Position numbers and translations under genes: made by a program
From: Ovis canadensis
Taxonomy: Eukaryota > Chordata > Mammalia > Artiodactyla > Bovidae
DNA length: 64,000 nucleotides
Reading direction: 5' to 3'
NCBI RefSeq assembly: GCF_042477335.2
Contig: NC_091247.1
Span: forward strand, 226,262,001 to 226,326,000
Notes under the pieces: model-generated
The model's input: the letters and a program-made list of their open reading frames with translations, nothing else
What the model was told of the DNA's origin: nothing
Databases searched by the model: none
Part shown: one piece after another, positions 12,073-20,864 of the stretch
Position numbering within the stretch: position 1 is the first letter of the stretch
Layout: every line of letters starts with the position of its first letter

Positions 12073-13877
12073 TAGAATAGCAAGAAGAGATAAAAAAAAG
12101 CCTTCTTCAGCGATCAATGCAAAGAAATAGAGGAAAACAACAGAATGGGAAAGACTAGAGATCGCTTCAAGAAAATTAGAGATATCAAAGGAACATTTCA
12201 TGCAAAGATGGGCTCAATAAAGGACAGAAATGGTATGGACCTAACAGAAGCAGAAGATATTAAGAAGAGGTGGCAAGAATACACGGAAGAACTGTACAAA
12301 AAAGATCTTCACGACCCAGATAATCATGATGTGATCACTCACCTAGAGCCAGACATCTTGGAAAGTGAAGTCAAGTGGGCCTTAGAAAGCATCACTATGA
12401 ACGAAGCTAGTGGATGTGATAGAATTCCAGTTGAGCTGTTTCAAATCCTGAAAGATGATGCTGTGAAAGTGCTGCACTCAATATGCCAACAAATTTGGAA
12501 AACTCAGCAGTGGCCACAGGACTGGAAAAGGTCAGTTTTCATTCCAATCCCAAAGAAAGGCAGTGCCAAAAAATGATCAAACTACCGCACAATTGCACTC
12601 AACTCACATGCTAGTAAAGTAATGCTCAAAATTCTCAAAGCCATCCTTCAGCAATACGTGAACTGTGAACTCCCTGATGTTCAAGCTGGTTTTAGAAAAG
12701 GCAGAGGAAATTGCCAACCGGAGATCAAATTGCCAACATCCGCTGGATCATGGAAAAAGCAAGAGAGTTCCAGAAAAACATCTATTTCTGCTTTATTGAC
12801 TATGCCAAAGCCTTTGACTGTGTGGATCACAATACACTGTGGAAAATTCTGAAAGAGATGGGAATATCAGACCACCTAACCTGCCTCTTGAGAAATCTGT
12901 ATGCAGGCCAGGAAGCAACAGTTAGAACTGGACATGGAACAACAGACTGGTTCCAAATAGGAAAAGGAGTGCATCAAGGCTGTATATTGTCACCCTGCTT
13001 ATTTAACTTCTATGCAGAGTACATCATGAGAAATGCTGGACTGGAAGAAACACAAGCTGGAATCAAGATTGCCGGGAGAAATATCAATAACCCCAGATAT
13101 GCAGATGGCACCACCCTTATGGCAGAAAGTGAAGGGGAGCTAAAAAGCCTCTTGATGAAAGTGAAAGAGAAGAGCGAAAAAGTTGGCTTAAAGCTCAACA
13201 TTCAGAAAACGAAGATCATGGCATCCAGTCCCATCACCTTATGGGAAATAGATGGGGAAACAGTGGAAACAGTGGCAGACTTTACTTCGGGGGGGCTCCA
13301 AAATCACTGCAGATGGTGACTGCAGCCATGAAATTAAAAGATGCTTACTCCTTGGAAGAAAAGTTATGACCAACCTAGATAGCATACTCAAAAGCAGAGA
13401 CATTACTTTGCCGACTAAGGTCCGTCTAGTCAAGGCTATGGTTTTTCCTGGGGTCATGTATGGATGTGAGAGTTGGACTGTGAAGAAGGCTGAGTGCCGA
13501 AGAATTGATGCTTTTGAAGTGTGGTGTTGGAGAAGACTCTTGAGGGTCCCTTGGACTGCAAGGAGATCCAACCAGTCCATTCTGAAGGAGATCAGCCCTG
13601 GGATTACTTTGGAAGGAATGATGCTGAAGCTGAAACTCCAGTACTTTGGCCACCTCATGCGAAGATTTGACTCATTGGAAAAGACTCTGATGCTGGGAGG
13701 GATTGGGGGCAGGAGGAGAAGGGGACGACCGAGGATGAGCTGGCTGGATGGCATCACGGACTCGATGGATGTGAGTCTGAGTGAACTCCGGGAGTTGGTG
13801 ATGGACAGGGAGGCCTGGCATGCTGCGATTCATGGGGTCGCAAAGAGTCGGACACGACTGAGCGACTGAACTGAACT
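12073..13877 (+). mobile_element. 5'-truncated BovB (RTE-clade) LINE
   Basis: About 1.8 kb of BovB, ending in the characteristic GTCGGACACGACTGAGCGAC and TGAACTGAACTGA. The 11-base direct repeat GAGACTATACA at 12062-12072 and 13878-13888 is its target-site duplication and lies within the host SINE. The element lacks the BovB 5' end and endonuclease region. Confidence 0.93.
12145..13869 (+). pseudogene. Decayed BovB reverse transcriptase
   Basis: The frame is broken into three overlapping pieces: 12145-12576, 12711-13319 and 13252-13869. Recognisable RT features are the FIDYAKAFDCVDH motif at about 12790-12830, the QGCILSPCLFN motif near 12980-13010, and the catalytic box near 13096-13107. 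The box reads YADG instead of YADD, so one catalytic aspartate is lost. The C-terminal part carries the family's [15 protein letters not shown] segment. A stop at about 12574-12576 and frameshifts before about 12710 and near 13290 confirm that it is inactive. Confidence 0.93.
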
Positions 13878-15339
13878 GAGACTATACAGTCCATGGAATT
13901 CTCAAGGCCAGAATACTGGAGTAGGGAGCCTTTCCCTTCTCCAGGAGATCTTCCCAACCCAGGGATCGAACCCAGGCCTCCTGCATTACAGGCAGATTCT
14001 TTACCAGCTGAGTTACAGGGGAAGCAGATCTGGGGTAATTTTAGATAAATACATTTTACAAAAAGGTCAGTTCTCTTGTGATATTTAAAGGAAGAAAGTG
14101 ACTTTAGCTTCTTGCCTCATCACACTTTCTCATCTATATTAAACAGCTTATTTTTCAACCCTGGCAGGGGAAGGAGTCATCCAAGAGAAACTTCAGTGAC
14201 TCTCCTCATCTACTAACCTTAAACATTCACTTGATCTGTCAAGAGGCTTTACGAAAGCAACTGTCTTGTTAACAGCCAGTGGGCTCCCAGTGGATTCCTG
14301 CTCCAGGCGGGCCCCAGACTCCTGAGCATTCTGCTAGAGCTGGTTCTGTCTCCATGTGCCAGTCAGCTGGAGGGGTCACAGCAAGGGCGATGCAGAGATC
14401 TCTGCACGGGAGAGGTGGACAGCTGCAAAAGGGTAGGGACACGAAAGACAAAGGGGACAGCAGATTTAATGTCTCCGGTAAGCAATTCTTGACAAATATC
14501 TACAAGCACAGGCACCTGCCATGAGCCAGTCCCTAAACTCATGGTGGTGTTCCCATGAGCACAGGTGACTGAAATAAATCCTTGCCCTCCTAAAGCTTGC
14601 AGTAAGGCTGAGTAGGAGACAAACATGTTCACAGATAATCAAAGGGCCCTTGCCTGATTCACTTTCAGTTCCCCAGATTTAGCCAAGTAAACACATCTGT
14701 TGAAGGCAATGGATAAAAGAGAAGGAACAGCAGTATGTGAAAGTTGAAAATAAAAAAACAATTTTACATTATTTCTGTAAGTCCACTCATTTAGTGGCAC
14801 ACAAAATTTAAGAAACATTATTAAATTAGTCCTCTTGAAAACGAAATAAGAGTCTTCTTAACAGGGTCAAGGCATCCTGAAAGGCAAAGATTTTCAGGAC
14901 AGAAGGAAAAGGAAGTACGGGGTAATTCAGCCAATGGTCTTAAATAACCGCTGAACATTTCAGAGAGTGCTTCCAAACAGAGTTCTGAGGGAGGCAGGGA
15001 TCACTCCTGCAGTTTGAGGAAGAGGAATGTTCGAGAAAGCCTGAAGATTCTGACATGAGACAGAAGTGCTCAGTTTGAATTCTGGCCCTGCAACTTCTAG
15101 TGGTGTGATTCTCAGGGACAGACCCCTTCACCCTGCGGGGTTCAAGTCCTCATCTACAAGGCGGAACTTAAAATAGTCGAAAGGCTGCTGTGGGGACAAA
15201 CGGAAGTAGAAAACATGAGTCAGAGTGATGTGACCCTCAGAGAGACTGGGAGACAGATTCACCACCTTCTACGTTGTTTATAGTCGGTCTTTATAGAAAT
15301 ATAAAAAGGATGGGGCTATTCACTGCAGGAGAGTATTCA

Positions 15340-15425
15340 CTCTGGGAGATAGTGGACAGAGAAGGCTGGCGAGCCGCAGTCCATGGGATCGCAGAGTCAG
15401 ATGTGACTGCGCGACTGAAAAATAA
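15340..15425 (+). mobile_element. BovB/Bov-tA 3' tail fragment
   Basis: AGAGAAGGCTGGCGAGCCGC then GTCCATGGGATCGCAGAGTC and ACTGCGCGACTG match the shared BovB/SINE 3' end. Confidence 0.7.
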
Positions 15426-15669
15426 CAACGAATTCACCGCAGGAGCCCCCAGACCCGACAACGGCTCCTGGCACAGGCAAGCGCGCCACATACACACGTG
15501 CGTGAAACGAGTAAACGGGTCACTACCGCCTCTTAGCCACAGACAAGGAGGGGATGCGACGTGTCCCGGGGCTGTGGCACCCCAGAGCTGTCCTCCCGGG
15601 CCCTCCTCAGCGCCCCCCACACTCCCCGCTGCGGGCTCGTGCGCTCTTGCCGAGGCCGCTCCGCCTTAC

Positions 15670-15775
15670 CCCGGCCCCTTTCTCAATCCTCCGACTCATG
15701 GGAGCCAACTCCGCGCGCGGACTCCAGGGCCCCCTGGCCGCAGAGGACCAACCCACGCGGTGTCGCTAGGACGCT
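15670..15775 (-). other. EFCAB6: Candidate EFCAB6 first exon (5' end undefined)
   Basis: On the minus strand a strong donor, CCGGG|GTAAGG, falls at 15670/15669, downstream of the X-box and CCAAT motifs. A short frame (ATG at 15699, ten codons to the donor, phase 0) exists, but nothing shows it is translated, and I could not match it to EFCAB6. EFCAB6 is an EF-hand protein known as a DJ-1 partner and as a component of ciliary and sperm axonemes. The gene assignment rests on position and promoter motifs only; the 5' boundary given is nominal. Confidence 0.4.
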
Positions 15776-15789
15776 GTTGCCCGAGCGAC
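15776..15789 (-). promoter_or_regulatory. RFX-type X-box motif
   Basis: GTTGCCCGAGCGAC fits the X-box pattern RYYNYY-N2-RRNRAC with both half-sites intact. RFX factors drive many ciliary genes through this motif, which suits EFCAB6. The motif is nearly palindromic, so strand is nominal. Confidence 0.55.
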
Positions 15790-15846
15790 GACGGCGCTCG
15801 CTGACTGGAGAACATGTTTCCCCACCCGGGAAGAAACGGAGCTCCG

Positions 15847-15851
15847 ATTGG
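15847..15851 (-). promoter_or_regulatory. Inverted CCAAT box
   Basis: The plus strand reads GCTCCGATTGGCC, giving CCAATCGG on the minus strand, a good NF-Y site 58 bases upstream of the X-box for minus-strand transcription. Confidence 0.5.
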
Positions 15852-15946
15852 CCAAGTAGACTAGGAAGTCGTCGCCGAGGGGGCGTGACCAGGCCTGCCC
15901 GGTGGCTCCGCCCCCCGCCACGCGGGAGGAGCTTCCGCCCGAGGTC

Positions 15947-16082
15947 ATGGCCTCCGGGGAGCTGGTACCGCGGCTAGAGTCAAGGTGGCGGGCAACGTGG
16001 GAGCGCTTTTCTGTTAACCTGGCCGTCGCGCGAGCTGTCGGACGGGTCGCAGAGTACCTCTTCGAGCCGCGTGGCCGGGGAG
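15947..16082 (+). other. Possible first exon of a divergent plus-strand transcript
   Basis: An ATG in good Kozak context (GAGGTCATGG) opens a frame beginning MASGELVPRLESRWR. The frame runs through to a candidate donor GGGGAG|GTTAGT at 16082/16083 and hits a stop just past it (16085-16087). A longer in-frame start lies at 15902. I do not recognise the peptide. It may be a real short exon, an upstream-antisense lncRNA, or chance openness in GC-rich DNA. Confidence 0.3.
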
Positions 16083-16166
16083 GTTAGTCTCATCCTGCGA
16101 AGCAGACTCCTCACCTGTTAAAAAAAAACCAAGCGTACCCACCCAGAGCCTGGGGTCAGGATGAAG

Positions 16167-16362
16167 AAAGTCCAAGTGAAAGTCGTTCAGTCGTGTCCGA
16201 CTCTTTGCAACCCCATGGACTAGTCCGTGGAATTCTCCAGGCCAGAATACTGGAGCGGGTAGCGTTTCCCTTCGTAACGGGATCTTCCCAACCCAGGGAT
16301 TGAACGCAGATCTACCCGCATTGTAGGCAAATTCTGTAGCAGCTGAGCCGCAAGGGAAGGCC
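16167..16362 (-). mobile_element. Bov-tA SINE with 11-bp TSD
   Basis: Full-length antisense copy (AAAGTCGTTCAGTCGTGTCC ... GCAGCTGAGCCGCAAGGGAA). TCAGGATGAAG flanks it at 16156-16166 and 16363-16373. Confidence 0.95.
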
Positions 16363-16649
16363 TCAGGATGAAGGCAGGTGTCTAAGCCCCGACCGCGTCT
16401 GCGCCCTTCCGGCGTGTTAGCACTTAGCGATTCTGATTGTCGCCTCCTGTGTCTAGTTGTGTCCTCGTCCCGGTGATCTGGGGAAAAGGCAGGACAAGGC
16501 TGCTTTTCCCAGCCTGGTATCCTCAGCGCTCACATCCCGGTCTTCCTCCAACCCCAGTAGATAGGTAAATAAATAGTTATCCAATGAGCCAGTTTTTTAC
16601 CATGCTCACAGGCTGACTAGCAATTCAGTAAGTCATGTGGGTAATGGTG

Positions 16650-16852
16650 TGTGGTTTAGTCGCTCCTGTCCAACTCTTAGGACCCCATGGACTGTAGCCC
16701 ACCAGCTCCTCTGTCCATGGGATTTCCCGTTGGAAATACAGGAGTGGGTTGCTGATCCCTTCTCCAAGGGAATCTTCCTGGACCCAGGGACCAAACCTAG
16801 GTCTTCTGCATTGCAGGCAGGTTCTTGACTTCCTAAGCCATCAGGAAAGCCC
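16650..16852 (-). mobile_element. Bov-tA SINE
   Basis: Antisense copy: GTTTAGTCGCTCCTGTCCAA to AAGCCATCAGGAAAGCCC. Confidence 0.9.
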
Positions 16853-16884
16853 AGTAATAGTAGCGATAATGTGGCTGACTCCTC

Positions 16885-17070
16885 GGAGCACTGCACTTAC
16901 CCAGGCACCTATCTAAATACTTTACGTGCACTTAATCTTCATTTATCTTCATAACAGCCCTAGGACGTAGGTTCTAGGAGTAATTATTCCCATTTTACAG
17001 ATAGGACACTAAGGCACAGACAGGCACAGTGAGTCAGTGGCAAAAGCAGGATTAGAACCCATGCAGGCTA
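16885..17070 (-). repeat. MIR SINE
   Basis: CCCATTTTACAGATAGGACA, AAGGCACAGACAGGCACAG and GGATTAGAACCCATGCAGG match a nearly complete reverse-oriented MIR. Confidence 0.85.
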
Positions 17071-17076
17071 AGTCCT

Positions 17077-17286
17077 GGGCTTCCCTGGTGGCTCTGCAGT
17101 AAAGAATCTGCCTGCAGTGCAAGAGACCCAGGTTTGATCTCTGGGTCGGGAAGTTCCCCTGGAAGAGGGCATGGCAACCCACTCTAGTATTCTTGCCTGG
17201 AGAAATCCCATGGACGGAGGAGCCCGGCAGGCTACAGTCCATAGGGTTGCACAGAGTCGGGCACAATTGAAGCGACTAAGCAGCAG
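17077..17286 (+). mobile_element. Bov-tA SINE with TSD
   Basis: Full-length sense copy inserted in the 3' flank of the MIR. CAGGCTAAGTCC (17064-17075) and CAGGCTGAGTCC (17287-17298) form a 12-bp duplication with one mismatch. Confidence 0.95.
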
Positions 17287-17299
17287 CAGGCTGAGTCCC

Positions 17300-18250
17300 A
17301 GGTCCTACTGTGCGTCAGCCTGTTCATCACTGTGTTAACTCACAGGTGAGAGAAGCAATGGCCCCAGAGGTGCAGCCTTACTGAGGAATCCCGGCCACAC
17401 GGTTCTATCAGTTGGTAAGTTACAGGGTGACCTGCCGAGAGCCCCAGAAAAGGATTCCTCCTGTCGATCTGACTGTTCATCACTGGCTAGCTAGTTTTCT
17501 ACTCACTGAGAAAGTCAATTCATGTCTTCTCTCTGCTCAGACCTCCCACACCCTTTAACTCATCACCCTAAGTGAGTGACCTCACCTCAGGCCCCACTGA
17601 GAAAACCAGTCCATAAGAAGGGAATGTACGTTTGCCTTACGATCACTTTGGCCCCCATCTCTTCTGCTCTTGTTCCAAAAGGCTTTGGAACTTTGGAACC
17701 GAAAGGGTGCTTTCCACAGAGGCCATTTCTGCCCCTCGTGTCCTAAACCCCATTGCCATTCACCAGCTCTTGGACTGAACTGTGCAAGTCAGCAGATCTC
17801 CAAGGGTGGTCTGGGGACCCCTGAGTGTCCTGAGACCCCCTTCAGAGAGTCCATAATTATCAAAACCGTCTTCGGAGTAAGGTATTGCTTGTGTGTTCAC
17901 TCTCACTTTCTCATAAGTGTACAGTAGGGTTTTCCAGACACTCCATGATGCATGACAGTGCAGCAGACTTGAATGAGAACAAAACCAGGAGAATCCAGCT
18001 GTCTTCTGTTAAGGCAGATATTAAAGAATTCATAAAGATATAAACGGCCTTTCTTCACTCTCTCTTTTTGTTTTGGAAAATACAATCGTTTCATAAAATG
18101 TTACTGTGTGACAGGTTTATTGTTATTTTAAATGAATTGGTAAACAAATGTTAAACTTTTTTATCACTTTTACTGTCTCGTATGATAGTGATAGATATAA
18201 CTCACAAAAAAGAAAAGCTCTGGGGGATCCTCAGTACTTTTCAAGAGTGT
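17300..18250. other. Intergenic DNA without recognised features
   Basis: Unique-looking sequence. No coding frame, RNA gene or clear repeat was recognised. Confidence 0.5.
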
Positions 18251-18251
18251 A

Positions 18252-18923
18252 GGACTTCCCTGGCCATTCTGTGGTTAAGACTCCATGCTCTGGTCTTCCC
18301 AGGTGGCTCAGGGGTAAAGCATCCGCCTGCCAATGCAGGGGACACAGGCTCCATCCCTGGTCTGAGACGATCCCACTTGTCATGGAAAAACTAAGCCCGT
18401 GCCCCACAACTATTAAGCCTGTGCTCTAGAGCCTGACAACTGGAACTGCTGAGCCCAAGGGCCATAACTACTGAAGCTCGAACACCCCAGAGCCTAAGCT
18501 CTGAGACAAGAGAAGCCACCGCCATGAGAAGCCCAAGCACCGCGGCAAGAGGGCGGCCACGCTCACCGCAACTACAGGGAAGCCTGCACAGCCGTGATGA
18601 CCCAGCACGGCCAAAAATAAATAGTAAAATAAATAACATTGTAAACCTCTAGGTGGCGCTAGTGGTAAAGAACCTGCCTGCCACTACAGGAGACAAGAAC
18701 CAGTCCCTGAGTCAGGAAGATCCCCTGGAGGAGGGCATGGAAACCCACTCCAGTATTCTTGCCTGGGAAATCCCATGGACAGAGGAGCCTGGTGGGCTAC
18801 AGTCGATGGGGTCACAAAAGAGTCGGGACACGAGTGAAACAATCCAGCCCGCACGCACGCAGTTTTGATCCCTGGTCAGGGAAGATCCCAGATGCCATGT
18901 GGCACAGCCGAAATGAAAAAAAG
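18252..18923 (+). mobile_element. Nested SINE cluster (CHR split by CHR-like and Bov-tA SINEs)
   Basis: An older CHR head sits at 18252-18293 (GACTTCCCTGGCCATTCTG) and its continuation at about 18862-18923 (TTTGATCCCTGGTCAGGGAA). Between them are a long CHR-2-like SINE, about 18294-18636, with an AAATAAATAG-type tail, and a Bov-tA at about 18644-18861. Confidence 0.8.
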
Positions 18924-20150
18924 ATACCTTTCAGTACTACTGAAACCAGGTACATTCCCTGCTCGAGAAATTGCTACAGCCTCTACTACACAACCACTGT
19001 GAGACTTTGCCTCTGAAAACCTCTGATGGAATCTGGAGACGCAAACCTGTGGAAAGGTGAGGGAAGTACATTTACGCCTGTGATAATCCAGCAGCCAGCT
19101 CATCCCTCAGTGATCCAGAAGAAACTCGGGGTGGTGGAGAGCTATGTGTGCCCTCCAGGTGCTGAATACTCACAGCTACATTTTCGGCACAGCTCAGTAC
19201 CTCTGGGAGACCAGGCTGGGAGAGCAAGGCTATGACCATCTCGTGGTTAATCAACAGCGATGTTATAGGTGGAGGTTATGCTTCCATGTAGAGTAATAAG
19301 TAGCAGGAACTGATTAACCCCTCAGAAGTTAAGTGCTATTTTCCACCTCGTCTATTAATAAAGGATGGTCGAGCTGGCACCAGCCACGAATGCATGGTCC
19401 GTCTAAAGAGAAGCGGAGGACGTCCCTGGGAAGCCCACTTGAGATTTCTCTGGCGGTTGTGCTTTGGGTGGCCTCGCAGAATGGAGACCAGACTCTCCTG
19501 AGCTGTCCTTGGGCGAAAATAAAATTAAACGAAAAGAAATGAGGTACAGGCGTCTCTTTGGAAAGAACCACCGTGGTTATTTTTTGTCTTTGCTAAAATA
19601 GGTACTTCCTCTCCGGGCGGGATATGTACCTTGACAGATGACGCAGCTGCTCATTTTAGTTCAATCAACCAGAAACTAAATTGCACATTTTAAACATTGT
19701 CACTACAAATAATTGATTATCGTCTGTAAACAGGGGACCAGTTTAGGATCATCTGTGGAGAGACGGGTAACCGCTCCTGGGTTTCTTTCCCCTTTTGTGT
19801 GCCAGTAGATGGGGACGCCTTTCATTTCCCTTAACAGTTACTGCCTGTCTCTGTTCTCGAAGACAGGAATCAAAATCCACTTATCTTACCCCTGAACAAG
19901 ATTCCACGGTGAAGAATACCAGTGTTTAGAATTTTAATGAATTCTGCCCTCCGAACGTCTTATTGCAGCAATCTGAGAGGAACGGCCCTCCCTCCGGAAC
20001 AAAGAAGCAGTTAGAAAATAACAATTTCGTGTTTCCTACACCTGGGCAGCTGGCAAACCCCTGACAATCACAAGCACTTCTCTCTGCGGAGAGCCAGGAT
20101 CTCGCGACAGCTTGTAATTAGTGGTGTTTAGCATTTAATTTGCCTTTAGT
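18924..20150. other. Intergenic DNA without recognised features
   Basis: No gene or clear repeat seen. A few short open frames here lack any family resemblance. Confidence 0.5.
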
Positions 20151-20154
20151 TAGG

Positions 20155-20245
20155 TAACAAGCATTTATTGATTACCTGATAGGAAGGGAGCGCTGTGCTA
20201 AACACGGAATGGGGACAGAGTGATGAATGAGGCACGGGCTCTACT
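20155..20245 (+). repeat. Ancient L2/MIR-like repeat fragment
   Basis: AAGCATTTATTGATTACCTG, then GCGCTGTGCTAAACACGG and GAGTGATGAATGAGG resemble a common mammal-wide repeat tail. The family is uncertain. Confidence 0.45.
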
Positions 20246-20724
20246 TATAGTCTCTACTTGCGGCTGAAAACACCTCCTTGGGAAAGGAAACTTGAAACCA
20301 GGAACAAAATGTTTTCTTAACAATTGTAAACCAATATCCCATTATAGAGAGTTATTACTCTTTGAGAATTCCTGGCACACTCCATTCTAAAGAGAAAAGT
20401 ACTTGCTGCCACGGCTTGTCTCATGGAGAGAGTGGGGACACCCAAGTCACTCCTTCTCTGGACTAAAGAAGGTTCTGGCCTTTTCTGCTGCAGAGTCCCA
20501 AGTGTGGTAGGGACCCAGGAGGGAGAGAGCCACCAGCCCCTGACAATCTGTCTGCCCCAATCTGCAACCCCTCTGACATTTTGGTAAAAATGGAAGCCGG
20601 GGTACCCACAAGATGGCAGCGTCAGAGAGCTAAGTTAATTCATGGTGACCTCCTGGAGACTGTCTTTCGAGGCCAGCTTGAGGCAGGTGGTAGAAATGAA
20701 TTGGCAACACTTAGAAATAGCAGC

Positions 20725-20854
20725 GGAGAAGGCAATGGCACCCCGCCTCCAGTACTCTTGCCTGGAAAATCGCATGGACGGGGGAGCCTAGTGGGCTGCC
20801 ATCTATGGGGTCGCTAAGAGTCGGATACGACTGAAGCAACTTAGCAGCAGCAGC
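20725..20854 (+). mobile_element. BOV-A2-type SINE, single-unit length
   Basis: GGAGAAGGCAATGGCACCCC at the start and AACTTAGCAGCAGCAGCAG at the end, with only one monomer length between: a fusion of the first unit's start with the second unit's tail. The perfect 10-bp duplication AGAAATAGCA lies at 20713-20722 and 20855-20864. Confidence 0.93.
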
Positions 20855-20864
20855 AGAAATAGCA

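Larger units (their letters stand above)
12021..14025 (-). mobile_element. Bov-tA SINE split by a BovB LINE
   Basis: The antisense SINE occupies about 12021-12072 (GTTGCTCAGTCATGTCCGAC) and 13878-14025 (GTCCATGGAATTCTCAAGGC to CAGCTGAGTTACAGGGG). AGATCTGG flanks the whole structure at 12013-12020 and 14026-14033, which fits its own target-site duplication. Confidence 0.9.
1..15669 (-). other. Probable first intron of EFCAB6; no coding exon recognised
   Basis: This stretch has no open frame that I can match to a protein family. It holds SINEs, an L1, a BovB copy, microsatellites and old MIR/L2 fragments, listed separately. The assignment to EFCAB6 rests on gene order (SULT4A1 and PNPLA5 on the same strand to the right) and on the CpG-rich promoter-like segment at its right end. 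No EF-hand coding exon was seen, so the region could also be intergenic. Parts not covered by named repeats (about 1-300, 970-2100, 4760-6200, 8950-9700 and 14040-15340) show nothing I can assign. Confidence 0.45.
15550..16090. promoter_or_regulatory. CpG-rich, probably bidirectional promoter (EFCAB6 side)
   Basis: CpG dinucleotides are dense here, unlike the flanks, and the segment is nearly free of young repeats. It contains an X-box-like motif, an inverted CCAAT box and GC boxes (GCTCCGCCCCCCGCC at about 15905-15920). Its position, about 9 kb from the SULT4A1 3' end, fits the EFCAB6 transcription start as ordered in other mammals. No TATA box is evident in either direction. Confidence 0.7.

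Noticed and set aside
12020-13960. CRISPR-like or tRNA-array interpretation of the recurrent tRNA-like blocks
   Set aside because: The repeated tRNA-like sequences throughout the window are SINE heads with decayed promoters, not functional tRNA genes; no intact cloverleaf with a proper anticodon arm was evident.
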